Program-made: the position numbers and the translations under genes
Assembly (NCBI GenBank): GCA_028288765.1
Contig: JAQGHQ010000439.1
Location: forward strand, 1 to 41,257
Reading direction: 5' to 3'
Length of the DNA stretch: 41,257 nucleotides
From: Gemmataceae bacterium
Lineage (GTDB): Bacteria; Planctomycetota; Planctomycetia; Gemmatales; Gemmataceae
Shown: positions 28,054 to 36,165 of the stretch, in pieces
How the letters are laid out: each line of letters starts with the position of its first letter
Numbering within the stretch: the first letter of the stretch is position 1
The notes under the pieces: generated by a model
The model's database searches: none
Seen by the model: only the letters and a program-made list of their open reading frames with translations
Told to the model about the DNA's origin: nothing

Positions 28054-28378
28054 CGGGTTCTCCTTAACCGGGCCGTCGACCTGGCCTCGACGGCGACATC
28101 CGTTCCCGACCGATCCCCCGATCGTCCCTGGGGGAGTTTTATTCGTCCGGCGGACCGCAGACTTGGTGCCCCGGAGGTTCACTCACCGGGGGAAGGGGTT
28201 GCGACGGGAGCACGGGCTCACGGCATCGCGGCGGCTCGTCGACGGTTGGGCTGTATTAGACCAGATCGGTACACCGGCGACAAGCCGACGGCCGCACGGC
28301 CGTCCGGATCGCCGGCCGGAACTCGGCAGACATCTCCTGGTCGGACGGTCGTACCGGCTCTGTTCCCGCGACGCTGGT
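28054..28378. other. Intergenic region between kinase and glycosyltransferase genes
   Basis: There is no supported gene. It should carry the promoter of the leftward kinase/partner operon. I could not identify clear promoter boxes, a terminator for the upstream glycosyltransferase gene, or an ECF-type motif. Confidence 0.3.
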
Positions 28379-29686
28379 CTACATGCCCCCCGGCCTCGCC
28401 TCCTGGTGCGCCGCGGGTGTCGACGGGCCGCCGGACACGGCGGCCCGCCCCTCGTTCGCCAGTTCGGGGCGGGCCGCCGGGAACCCTGTGGGGGGTGAAA
28501 CGACCCGGCCGGCAGGCCCTCTCCTCCCGCGCGGGTCGGCGCCGAAGCCACGCACCCCGATCACGACCAGGAACAGGAGTACGGCCGCCGGGTTCGCCCC
28601 GGCCAACTGGAGCCGGTGAGGGCCCGGGAAGAGAAGCTCCAGCTGGGTCCCCGCGAGAAGGAGGGTCGCCGCGCCGAGGACGGCCCGGCACCAGACCGGG
28701 TGGGGCCGGGCCCACGCCAGCACGACCGCCCCGGCCACAGCCGGTGCGACCAGGATGTACGTTACCGTCTCGGTCGCGGGACCGAAGGCCAGCATCCAGC
28801 CCACGCACAGGCCGTACGCGGTGTTCACCGCCGCGGCCCACGGCCGGCGGCGGTGAGCCCAACACACCGCTCCCACCACCCCGGCGGCGACCAGCTCGAC
28901 CCGGAAGTATGCGACCCGGGTCATTGGCCATCCGAGCTGACCGGCGAGGTACATCGCGTCCCGGAACCATCCGTCCACGAACCGCTGATTCAGGCCGTAT
29001 TCCACCCAGTCCCGGTACTGCCGGGCCACGTACCCTGGATCCTGAAGTAAGAACGGCAGGGCGAACCACCCGGCCTGGGCCACCGCCCACCGCCAGGCGA
29101 ACTGCCGCGGGGCCATGAGACACAGGACCAGGGCCAGGGACACCGGGTACGCCTTGAGCGCGACCGCCAGCCCGATGCTCGCCGCCGCCACCCACCACCG
29201 GCCGGTGATGGCCCCGGCCGCGGTCATGAGGAGGAGCCCCGCGGTAAGGACGTTGACCTGCACGTCCATCAGGTAATTGTTGCCGACGGCCGCGACGAGC
29301 AGGAAGAAGACGGCCCGCCGGCGGGGGGTGAATGTGTCCGGGAAGGCGACCCGCTGCCACTGCCACAGCCCGGCCGTGAAGACGCCGAGGTTGGCAAGCC
29401 GGAGCAGTCCGTTTCCGATCACGTCCGGGACCAGGCCGAGCGGGGCGAGCAGGGCGGCGACCGTCGGGGCGTAGCGGAACACGACCAGGGAATCGGGCTG
29501 GCCCGCGTCGTACAGGTCCCGGCCGGCGACCCAGTCCCGGCCCGCCTGGGCGAATACGGCGTAACACCCGGCATGCCGCGGGTGGTGGGCGAAGGCCGCC
29601 CGGCCGACGGCCATCAGAGCCAGGACGACCCAGACCCCGGCGGCGAGCCGGACCCACGGGTCGTGGGGCGAATTGCGGAGCGTCAT
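28379..29686 (-). CDS. GT87-like (DUF2029) integral membrane glycosyltransferase
   Basis: A 435-residue polytopic membrane protein with about ten hydrophobic helices, of the DUF2029/GT87 type (GT-C fold). Relatives such as mycobacterial PimE transfer mannose from polyprenyl-phosphate-mannose on the outer face of the membrane. The first extracellular loop carries AGRDWVAGRDLYDAGQPDS and VFRYAPTVAALLAPLGLVP, the family's usual spacing of an acidic loop, a LY motif and a Y-x-P motif. A conserved NYLMDVQVNVL and KAYPVSL follow. The last 60 residues are hydrophilic and Pro-rich, likely a disordered tail. The ATG at 29686 (MTLRNSPHDPWVRL) is preferred to one 49 codons upstream, where the sequence looks non-coding. 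The acceptor is unknown; the nearby exported surface proteins are possible targets. Confidence 0.85.
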   Translation of the reverse strand: MTLRNSPHDPWVRLAAGVWVVLALMAVGRAAFAHHPRHAGCYAVFAQAGRDWVAGRDLYDAGQPDSLVVFRYAPTVAALLAPLGLVPDVIGNGLLRLANLGVFTAGLWQWQRVAFPDTFTPRRRAVFFLLVAAVGNNYLMDVQVNVLTAGLLLMTAAGAITGRWWVAAASIGLAVALKAYPVSLALVLCLMAPRQFAWRWAVAQAGWFALPFLLQDPGYVARQYRDWVEYGLNQRFVDGWFRDAMYLAGQLGWPMTRVAYFRVELVAAGVVGAVCWAHRRRPWAAAVNTAYGLCVGWMLAFGPATETVTYILVAPAVAGAVVLAWARPHPVWCRAVLGAATLLLAGTQLELLFPGPHRLQLAGANPAAVLLFLVVIGVRGFGADPRGRRGPAGRVVSPPTGFPAARPELANEGRAAVSGGPSTPAAHQEARPGGM

Positions 29687-29858
29687 GCCATGAACCCTGC
29701 GGCCGTCCCCGGCCGGGTTGACAGACCTGCCTGACGAGGCTGCCGCCGGGAGGATCGCCGACTGGAGAGGTGGACACGTACGGGGTCCGCGCGACGGCCC
29801 GGCTTCTCCCCCGGTGCCCCGAACGACCCCCACCGCGACGCCGGTGGGGCGGTCCCGG

Positions 29859-31712
29859 TCAGGTCGTGGTCACCTGCTGGACCGAGCCGGTCGTCTGGTT
29901 TCCGGCCGCGTCCGTCGCCCTGACCTGAACGGTGTAAGTACCTGGGGCCCCACCGAATTGATACGACCAGGTCGCCCAGTTGTCCGTGGTCGTCGCCGGG
30001 AGGAACTGCTGGGTGAGACTATTGAATCCGCTGCCGTCCCAGAAGTTCGTCCCGTTCGAGATGCTCACCGCGACCGCCGCGACCCCGGTCGGCGTGTCGG
30101 CCGCGGTCCCGGTGACGGCCGCGGCCGACGTCGGCGTCGGGTCGATCGTCACCGTCGGCGGGGTAGTGTCGATCACCAGTCCGCCCGTCGCGGTCGCGGT
30201 CCTGGTATTCCCGGCCGTGTCGGTCGCCGTTACGGAGATGTCGTACGTCCCGGCGGCGAGGGCGGTCGGGACGGCCGCCGACCAGGTGCTCCCCGTTACC
30301 GTGGCCGCGACCGTCTGCCCGCCGACGGTGACCGACACGGTCGCGGTCGGGTCGTCGACCGTCCCGGTCAGGGTCGGGGTCGCGTTGTTCGTGGTGAGGG
30401 AGGTCGCGGTCACCGTCGGGGCTGTCCGGTCGGAAGTGATGGAGAAGGTGTTCGAGGCCGTGTTCTGGTTCCCGGCGGCGTCCGCCGCGCCGCCGGCCGG
30501 GACGGTAACGGCCACCGCCCCGTCGGCGGTCGGGGTGACACCGAACTTGTAGATGGTGGCACTCGTCGCGGTGAACCCGGTGAGCGTCCCGTTGGTAACC
30601 GTCACCCCGGCCGCCGAGAACCCGGTCACCGCCTCGCCGAACGTGACCGTGACCGGGATCGAAGCGGCATTCGTCGGGCTCGTCGCAGTTGAGCTGACCG
30701 TCGCCGTCGGGGCCGTCGGATCGTAAGCCGTCCCGACGGGGAGGTAGGCGACACTCGGGGCGGTGAGCGAGGTAAGCGTTTGCGCGTTGAACGCGAGCGG
30801 GTCCGGCGTCTGGCCGGGCCCGTCGGTCGTGACCAACTCGGTCGTCCCACCCGAGTCGAACGCGGCCGCCAGGACCCCCGCCCGCTGGGTCGAGTCGTAC
30901 GCGAAGAAGTTCTGGAAGGCACTCCCCGTCGCCCCGCTGTACACTTCGACCCGCGGCCCGCCGCCGGACCCGGCCGCGACGATCACGTCCGCCTTCCCGT
31001 CCCCGTCCAGGTCGCCGGCCGCCACGGTCACGCCGCCGGTGAAGGTCGTCTCGAACGGGGTCACGCTCAGCAGCTGGGACCCGCCCTTTCCGCTGAACAC
31101 GATCACCTGGGAGGCGGTCCCGGGGCCGGACCCGGCGACCACGTCCGGGGCCCCGTCCCCGTTCACATCCCCGGCCGCGACGGCGACGGCGGTCGCCCCA
31201 GCGAACGGGGTGAAGCTGTTCACCACCGACTGGTCGGCGAACCGGATTACTTCGACCAGCGGCTGCCCCCCGGCGATCGCCCCGACGACGATATCGGCCT
31301 TGCCGGTGCCCTCGACGTCGGCGGCGGCGACACTCACCCCGGCCCGGGAGGCCGGGTCCCCGACGGTGAACGATCCGAGCAGACTGCCGTCGACGCCGCT
31401 GAACACCTTGACCACCGGCCCGCCGCCGGGCCCCGGCCCGGTGATGACGTCCGGGGTGCCGTCCCCGTTCACGTCCCCGACCGCCACGTTCACCCCGCCG
31501 GTGAATGTGCTCTCGTACGCGGGGATGGTGAAGATCTGCTGCTGCGTGCCCGCGTCGTACACGCCGACCGTCGGGGCCGACCCGGGCGCCACGGCGGTCG
31601 CGAACACCCCCGCCGGGGTGTCCCGGGCTTCCAGCACCTCGACCCGGAGGGGGGGCCGGCTGGGCCGGGTCATCGTCTTCAGCACGCGCCGGCGATACCA
31701 CGGCAACAACAT
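29859..31712 (-). CDS. Motif-bearing FG-GAP and Ig-like repeat surface protein
   Basis: A 617-residue exported protein. The N-terminal region MLLPWYRRRV...PPLRVEVLEARDTPAGV holds the E-x-L-E-x-R-x-x-P-A motif at about 25-34, with no ordinary signal peptide. FG-GAP-type repeats occupy about 60-310: VAVGDVNGDGTPDVITGPG, VSVAAADVEGTGKADIVVGA, VAAGDVNGDGAPDVVAGSG and VAAGDLDGDGKADVIVAAG, each with a calcium-loop-like DxNGDGxxD or variant. From about 340 to the end are Thr/Val-rich Ig-like domains (SDRTAPTVTATSL, IDTTPPTVTIDPTPTSAA, TYTVQVRATDAAGNQT) of the bacterial surface adhesin kind. GAGGT before the ATG at 31712 supports the start. It is divergent from the small secreted protein gene. Likely extracellular, perhaps an adhesive coat component; no catalytic motif is visible. 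Confidence 0.88.
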   Translation of the reverse strand: MLLPWYRRRVLKTMTRPSRPPLRVEVLEARDTPAGVFATAVAPGSAPTVGVYDAGTQQQIFTIPAYESTFTGGVNVAVGDVNGDGTPDVITGPGPGGGPVVKVFSGVDGSLLGSFTVGDPASRAGVSVAAADVEGTGKADIVVGAIAGGQPLVEVIRFADQSVVNSFTPFAGATAVAVAAGDVNGDGAPDVVAGSGPGTASQVIVFSGKGGSQLLSVTPFETTFTGGVTVAAGDLDGDGKADVIVAAGSGGGPRVEVYSGATGSAFQNFFAYDSTQRAGVLAAAFDSGGTTELVTTDGPGQTPDPLAFNAQTLTSLTAPSVAYLPVGTAYDPTAPTATVSSTATSPTNAASIPVTVTFGEAVTGFSAAGVTVTNGTLTGFTATSATIYKFGVTPTADGAVAVTVPAGGAADAAGNQNTASNTFSITSDRTAPTVTATSLTTNNATPTLTGTVDDPTATVSVTVGGQTVAATVTGSTWSAAVPTALAAGTYDISVTATDTAGNTRTATATGGLVIDTTPPTVTIDPTPTSAAAVTGTAADTPTGVAAVAVSISNGTNFWDGSGFNSLTQQFLPATTTDNWATWSYQFGGAPGTYTVQVRATDAAGNQTTGSVQQVTTT

Positions 31713-32176
31713 TGTCTACCTCGTGTGAAATTCATGGTGATGAATAAAACAAATATGTCCGTTTTCGCATCAGTTCACTTCGGGCGAGCCCGGGTCTCCT
31801 ACCGGCGAAACACGCCGGCCGACGGGTTCTGCCGGCGGGACGAGACCGGCTTGTCGGGGTCCAGGTGTCCTGCCCGCGGGGAATTCCGAGTGCCTGTCGG
31901 TGGAGGGGCGGGGTGGGCGGAGGGCCCCCGGTGGTTCATCGCGGCGAGAGGGGTATAACGGGCGCTTCAACAGGAGGAATTTCGAGAACAACTTGCGCGC
32001 CGCGCACACGATCGAAAATGTGAACGGGAGATGGATGGAGGAAGATGATTCACTTCGTTCTCATTTTCCGGCGCCCGAGGCCGGGTCGCGGGCGGTTGCC
32101 GTTGCACCCATTTCCCCGACTGTTACACTCTCTCCGCCAGGCCATGAGACATCGCCCGACGCAAGGAGGCGTTCCG
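31713..32176. other. Divergent promoter region at the centre of the mirrored segment
   Basis: No gene is supported. The stretch at about 31725-31770 is AT-rich for this genome (ATGAATAAAACAAATATG) and probably holds the promoter for the leftward FG-GAP gene. The region before 32177 should hold that of the small secreted protein. No operator-like palindrome was noticed. It is the axis about which the gene order from 24.5 to 40.3 kb mirrors. Confidence 0.4.
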
Positions 32177-32530
32177 ATGACCGGACGACGGCTTTGGGCA
32201 CTCGGTACCCTGACCCTACTGGTCCTACCGGTCGGGATGGTCCAGGCCCACCCACCCCGCGTGATGGTCGGGGTCGGTATCGGGGGCCCGGCTTACCCCC
32301 GGGCGTACTACTACCCGCCGCGTTACTATCCCCCGGCGTACTACTATCCCCGGCCGGTGTACGGGGTCGGTGTGTATGTCGTCCCGCGGCCGGCCGTGGT
32401 CTACCCGGCCCCGGCGACGATCGTCGTCCAGCCGCCGGGTGTCTACCCGGCCCCACTGGCGATCCCACCCGGACCAGTGACGATCCCACCCTCCGCCCAG
32501 CCGAGCCCGGCCCCGCCCGGTCAGCCGTGA
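32177..32530 (+). CDS. Small secreted Tyr/Pro-rich protein
   Basis: A 117-residue protein. A signal peptide is evident (MTGRRLWALGTLTLLVLPVG, cleavage probably after VQA). The mature part is strongly biased: YPRAYYYPPRYYPPAYYYPR in its middle, then Pro- and Val-rich sequence with repeated YPAP. There is no cysteine. Such composition suits an extended cell-surface or matrix protein that can cross-link through tyrosine, but this is inference and I know no named family. AAGGAGG 7 bases before the ATG at 32177 is an excellent ribosome site and rules out the upstream in-frame ATG at 32045. It heads the rightward half of the mirrored segment. Confidence 0.75.
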   Translation: MTGRRLWALGTLTLLVLPVGMVQAHPPRVMVGVGIGGPAYPRAYYYPPRYYPPAYYYPRPVYGVGVYVVPRPAVVYPAPATIVVQPPGVYPAPLAIPPGPVTIPPSAQPSPAPPGQP

Positions 32531-32704
32531 CCCCGAGTTCGACCTGCACCCGCGAGTGACCGGCCCCCGCCGCCCACGCACAATGTCCCGGCGCGGGTCA
32601 ACTGACGCGGGTCCCGCCGGGGTTGATACCCTCACCCGCCACGCTACCGGCTGCGATCGGGAAAGCGGGCGGGGCGTCACCGATCATGTCCAGGAACCAT
32701 CGTC

Positions 32705-34060
32705 ATGGCCCCGGTCCGCCTCGCCGCGCCGTCACCACTTCCTTCCGCCGTACTCCGGGAGGGGATTTCGTCCCCCCCGTCCGCGGTCGCGGCCTGGACG
32801 AAGATGCTACCGGTGCTGGTCTGGTGCGGGCTCGCCCTGGCGGTCGGGGTGAAGGCCGTCATCTCCCCGAACCGACACAGCGTCTGGCCGGTATTCGCGA
32901 CCGCGTCCGACCACTGGCGGACGGGTCAATCGCTGTACGCCTATTACCCCGGCCTGGACATGTACCGGTACAGCCCGACGTTCGCGGTCGCGGTCGCGCC
33001 GCTGGCCGCCCTGCCCGTCCGACTCGGGGGGTGCGTCTGGGGAGTCGGGAGCGTCCTCCTCCTGTACGCCGCCCTCCGTGCCCTTCATCGCGAGGTTCTC
33101 GCGGACGAACCAGGGTCGCCGGACCGCGCGGCGTTTCTCACCATCGCCGCCGCCGGGGTCGCCCCCATGGCCTGGAACCTCCAGTCCAACGCCCTGGTCC
33201 TCGCCCTGGCGGCGCTCGGGACCACCGCCGCGGCCCGCGGGCGGTGGTGGCGGGCCGCGGTGTTGCTCGCGGCCCCGGTGTTCATCAAGCTCTGGCCGCT
33301 CGCCTGGGCCGCGGTGGTCGCCGCCGGCCGCCCCCGCCGGCTCGGCCCGCGGCTGGCGGTGGCCCTGGCCGCGCTGGCTGCGATTCCGGCCCTGGCCGCC
33401 TCGCCCGAGACGGCGGCCGGGGTGTACCAGGAGTGGGAATACGTACTGCGCGTGGGCCAGGGGCTCCGGTGGCCCGGCTACCGAGACCTCCTGACCGTGT
33501 GGGATTTGACCGGGGTTCCGGTCGACCCACTGGTGTACCAGGTCGTGCAGTTCGCCGGGGGGTGCGGGGTGGTGATCGCGTCGCTGGCGGCGGGCCGCCG
33601 CCCCGGGTGCTACCGGCGGGGGCTGGCGGTCGGGCTCGGGGCGTGGCTCTGCTGGCAACTCCTGCTCGGCCCGGGAAGCGAGCGGAATACTTACGGGCTG
33701 GTCATCCCGGTCATGGGGTGGGAGGTGTTGCGGGCCCGCCGGGCCGGGGCGGCGTGGGCGTGGCCCGGGGGAGCGTTGGCCGTCGTTGTGCTCTTCTCTT
33801 CCGGGGATGTCGAGCGCGTCATTGGGCAGTATGTCCCCGGGTCCACGGCGGTCCTTCCCGCGGCCGTGGCCGTGTTCGCCGGCTGGATGGTCTTCGACGG
33901 AGTCCGGTCGGCCGCGGGGGGCCGGGGTCAACAGCCCACACCGGCACTCGTGTCAGGCCCGTGGACGGCCCTGTCGGGTGCACCGGAGGATCGGCCCGAG
34001 AACGAGCTGCCGCGCCGGGAAGACGTTCACACCTTCCCGGCGGTGAAGGAGGCGGGATGA
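32705..34060 (+). CDS. GT87-like (DUF2029) integral membrane glycosyltransferase
   Basis: A 451-residue polytopic membrane protein of the same type as that at 28379-29686. The first loop reads ATASDHWRTGQSLYAYYPGL and YRYSPTFAVAVAPLAALPV, aligning with the acidic loop, LY and Y-x-P features of its neighbour. Later come WNLQSNALVLALAALGT and APVFIKLWPLAWAAVV. About ten helices span 35-400; a hydrophilic tail follows. It should transfer a sugar from a polyprenyl-phosphate donor outside the membrane; donor and acceptor are unknown. AGGAA lies 9 bases before the ATG at 32705; an alternative start is the ATG at 32804, just before the first helix. It is the right-hand counterpart of the left-hand GT87 gene in the mirrored segment. 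Confidence 0.85.
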   Translation: MAPVRLAAPSPLPSAVLREGISSPPSAVAAWTKMLPVLVWCGLALAVGVKAVISPNRHSVWPVFATASDHWRTGQSLYAYYPGLDMYRYSPTFAVAVAPLAALPVRLGGCVWGVGSVLLLYAALRALHREVLADEPGSPDRAAFLTIAAAGVAPMAWNLQSNALVLALAALGTTAAARGRWWRAAVLLAAPVFIKLWPLAWAAVVAAGRPRRLGPRLAVALAALAAIPALAASPETAAGVYQEWEYVLRVGQGLRWPGYRDLLTVWDLTGVPVDPLVYQVVQFAGGCGVVIASLAAGRRPGCYRRGLAVGLGAWLCWQLLLGPGSERNTYGLVIPVMGWEVLRARRAGAAWAWPGGALAVVVLFSSGDVERVIGQYVPGSTAVLPAAVAVFAGWMVFDGVRSAAGGRGQQPTPALVSGPWTALSGAPEDRPENELPRREDVHTFPAVKEAG

Positions 34061-34457
34061 GGCCGGCCCGTCGTCCGGTGGGAAATCCGAGGCGACACGG
34101 GTGGGGGCACGTTTCCCACTTGCCCGGGCCGGATGCCCTGGGAAGCGACCGGCCGAACCCGTTAGACCGATGCGTGGGACCGGGTTCCGACCGCCCCGGG
34201 CAAGTGGGAAACGTGCCCCCACATCTCGTTCGGGCTCCGGAGGCTGTGGAAGGGTGAGTGACACATCAGACCGCGATCGGTCGAAAAAATGTGCCCACGC
34301 CGCGCCCGCTTTTCTCCACGCGAAGCGATGACCTCTTAACGGCCAGAGGGACGGCGACTCCCCGGTGGCCGCGGGTCCTCGATGATTTTCGGCCGGACGG
34401 GGCGTTGTCCTCACCCGACAACCCTGTTCCGGCGATTCCCCCAGGAGCAACTCCCAA
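34061..34457. other. Intergenic region with REPIN-like element
   Basis: No gene is supported. It holds the inverted repeat at 34101-34222 (separate entry). The remaining 230 bases before the Ig-repeat gene should include its promoter, which I could not place. Confidence 0.35.
34101..34222. repeat. Inverted repeat, 28-bp perfect arms (REPIN-like family 1, copy 2)
   Basis: Bases 34101-34128 are the exact reverse complement of 34195-34222, with a 66-nt spacer. The left arm differs from the equivalent 28 bases of the copy at 21736-21763 at two positions only (A to C both times), and the right arm carries the two matching changes, so pairing is fully kept. The internal hairpin of each arm is weaker here than in copy 1. 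Confidence 0.85.
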
Positions 34458-35870
34458 ATGTTCCTCTTCCGGTGGTTCCGACGGGCCGGGCAGACAGACT
34501 CTCTCACCCCCCCGGCTCGTGAGCTGCGGTCCCGGCAAGCCGGGGCCGCGTTTCGCCCCGGCGTCGAACTGCTCGACGACCGGCTCGCGCCGAGCGCGGC
34601 GTCCCTGTTCGGGGCGTACAACCCTTCCGGGCCGGCCACGCACTTCTCCGTGACCACCCCCGAGGCGGGGACCGCCGGGGCCTCGTCCCCGGTCGCGGTG
34701 GTGGCCCTGGACGCATCGAACCACGTGGTCCAGAACTACACGGGAACCGTCCAGCTCACGGCGTCGGACGGCACCATCCCGGCGACTTACACGTTCACGG
34801 CGGCGGACCACGGGATTCACCTGTTCACCGAGACCCTCGGGACCCCCGGCACCGACACGGTGACCGCGACCGATTCGACCGCCGCGTCGATCACCGGGTC
34901 CGCGTCCCTCACGGTCAACCCGGCCCCGGTCGCCACCCATCTCGCCGTGGTCGTCCAGCCGCAGGCGTACGCCGGCGCCCCGACACAGGTCGCGGTGGTG
35001 GCCCTGGACGCGGCGAACCACATCGTCCCGACCTACACCGGGACCGTCCGGCTCACGAGCTCGGGCACCGCCGATACCCTCCCGGCCGCCTACACGTTCA
35101 CGGCATCGGACCACGGGGTCCACGTCTTTACCGTCACAGCCGGGACCGCGGGCAGCGACACCCTCACCGCGACCGACACGAACACCTCCACGGTCACCGG
35201 CAGCGCGACGGTGACCGTGAATGCCGCCCCGGTCGCCACCCACTTCGCCGTGGTCGTCCAGCCGCAGGCGTACGCCGGCGCCCCGACACAGGTCGCGGTG
35301 GTGGCCCTGGACGCGGCGAACCACATCGTCCCGACCTACACCGGGACCGTCAGCCTGACCAGCACGGACGCCGGCGCGACCCTCCCCGCTTCGTACACGT
35401 TCACGGCGGCGGACCACGGGGTCCACACGCTCAACGCGACCTTCGACACCGCCGGCAGCTACACCGTCACCGCGACCGATGGCGCCAACGCGGCGCTCAC
35501 CGGGACGGCCGCGGTGACGGTCAACCCGGCCCAGGTGGTCACGCACTTCGCCCTCCTGGCCCGGCCCCAGGCGTACGCGGGCGCGCCGACCCAGGTGATG
35601 GTGGTGGCGCTGGACGCGTCGAACCACGTGGTCCAGAACTACACCGGGACCGTTCAGCTCACGAGTTCGGACGGCGGGGCAACGCTCCCGGCCGCGTACA
35701 CGTTCACCGCCGCCGACCGCGGCATCCACGTGTTCGCCGTCACCCTGTCGGCCGCGGGGTCCCAGACGATCACGGCGGCCGATACCACCAACTCCTCGCT
35801 CACCGCCACCGCGGCGGTGAACGTGAGTTCGTCCCGGCCGGGCCGTGGTGGGTACCACGGGTGGCTGTGA
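34458..35870 (+). CDS. Motif-bearing protein with four Ig-like repeats
   Basis: A 470-residue exported protein. The N-terminus has basic residues, then RPGVELLDDRLAPSAASLFG (about 34-53), containing the E-x-L-D-x-R-x-x-P-S motif. Four repeats of about 101 residues follow from about 55 to the end. Each contains VAVVALDAANHIVPTYTGTV or a variant, a LPAxYTFTAADHGVH strand pair, and TAGxxTxTATD. This is a bacterial Ig-like, Thr-rich beta-sandwich repeat. Repeats 2 and 3 are nearly identical over 126 bases. The protein ends shortly after repeat 4 (RPGRGGYHGWL) with no membrane anchor or sortase signal. Probably a surface-layer or adhesion protein. AGGAGC lies 9 bases before the ATG at 34458. It precedes the operon of the motif/membrane protein, ECF sigma factor and kinase by 295 bases. 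Confidence 0.88.
   Translation: MFLFRWFRRAGQTDSLTPPARELRSRQAGAAFRPGVELLDDRLAPSAASLFGAYNPSGPATHFSVTTPEAGTAGASSPVAVVALDASNHVVQNYTGTVQLTASDGTIPATYTFTAADHGIHLFTETLGTPGTDTVTATDSTAASITGSASLTVNPAPVATHLAVVVQPQAYAGAPTQVAVVALDAANHIVPTYTGTVRLTSSGTADTLPAAYTFTASDHGVHVFTVTAGTAGSDTLTATDTNTSTVTGSATVTVNAAPVATHFAVVVQPQAYAGAPTQVAVVALDAANHIVPTYTGTVSLTSTDAGATLPASYTFTAADHGVHTLNATFDTAGSYTVTATDGANAALTGTAAVTVNPAQVVTHFALLARPQAYAGAPTQVMVVALDASNHVVQNYTGTVQLTSSDGGATLPAAYTFTAADRGIHVFAVTLSAAGSQTITAADTTNSSLTATAAVNVSSSRPGRGGYHGWL
34923..35351 (+). repeat. Near-identical 126-bp direct repeat inside the Ig-repeat gene
   Basis: 34923-35048 and 35226-35351 match at 124 of 126 bases; the two differences are adjacent to each other in time (cat-ctc against cac-ttc codons). 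The spacing is 303 bases, exactly 101 codons. The flanking parts of the repeat units are much less alike, which indicates recent gene conversion or duplication of this block. Confidence 0.85.
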
Positions 35871-36087
35871 TGCCCGACGGAACCGGGAGCGGGTGGCCGA
35901 CCGGGGCAGCGTGTCATGGCTCGGAATCGTTGCGAACGGCTGCCGGGATGAGGTGTGAGGGGATGGGCGACTCCTCCACCCGCCCGGCAGCCAAACAAAT
36001 CAGCGGTCTCTTCCTCACGGATCTTTAACCCGGAGCGTGGTATCCGGAATAAATTGATAACGGGCATCGACACATTCCCGGACAGGA

Positions 36088-36113
36088 CGCCGGGCGGTCC
36101 GGACCGCCCGGCG
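36088..36113. promoter_or_regulatory. 26-bp perfect palindrome upstream of the ECF-kinase operon
   Basis: CGCCGGGCGGTCC followed directly by its reverse complement, with further AGGA/TCCT pairing outside after a one-base bulge. It ends 52 bases before the ATG at 36166 and 217 bases after the Ig-repeat gene. It could be an operator for a dimeric regulator or, less likely without a loop or T-run, a terminator of the upstream gene. The remaining bases of this gap (35871-36165) show no gene. Confidence 0.5.
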
Positions 36114-36165
36114 ATCCTGCGTTTGTACCTTCCGCAGCCCGGGCTCGGAATGGAGACCGCCCCGT

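Noticed and set aside
34458..35870. The Ig-repeat array considered as CRISPR or tandem satellite
   Set aside because: The repeat period is 303 bases, in frame, with protein-level conservation; it is a coding domain repeat.
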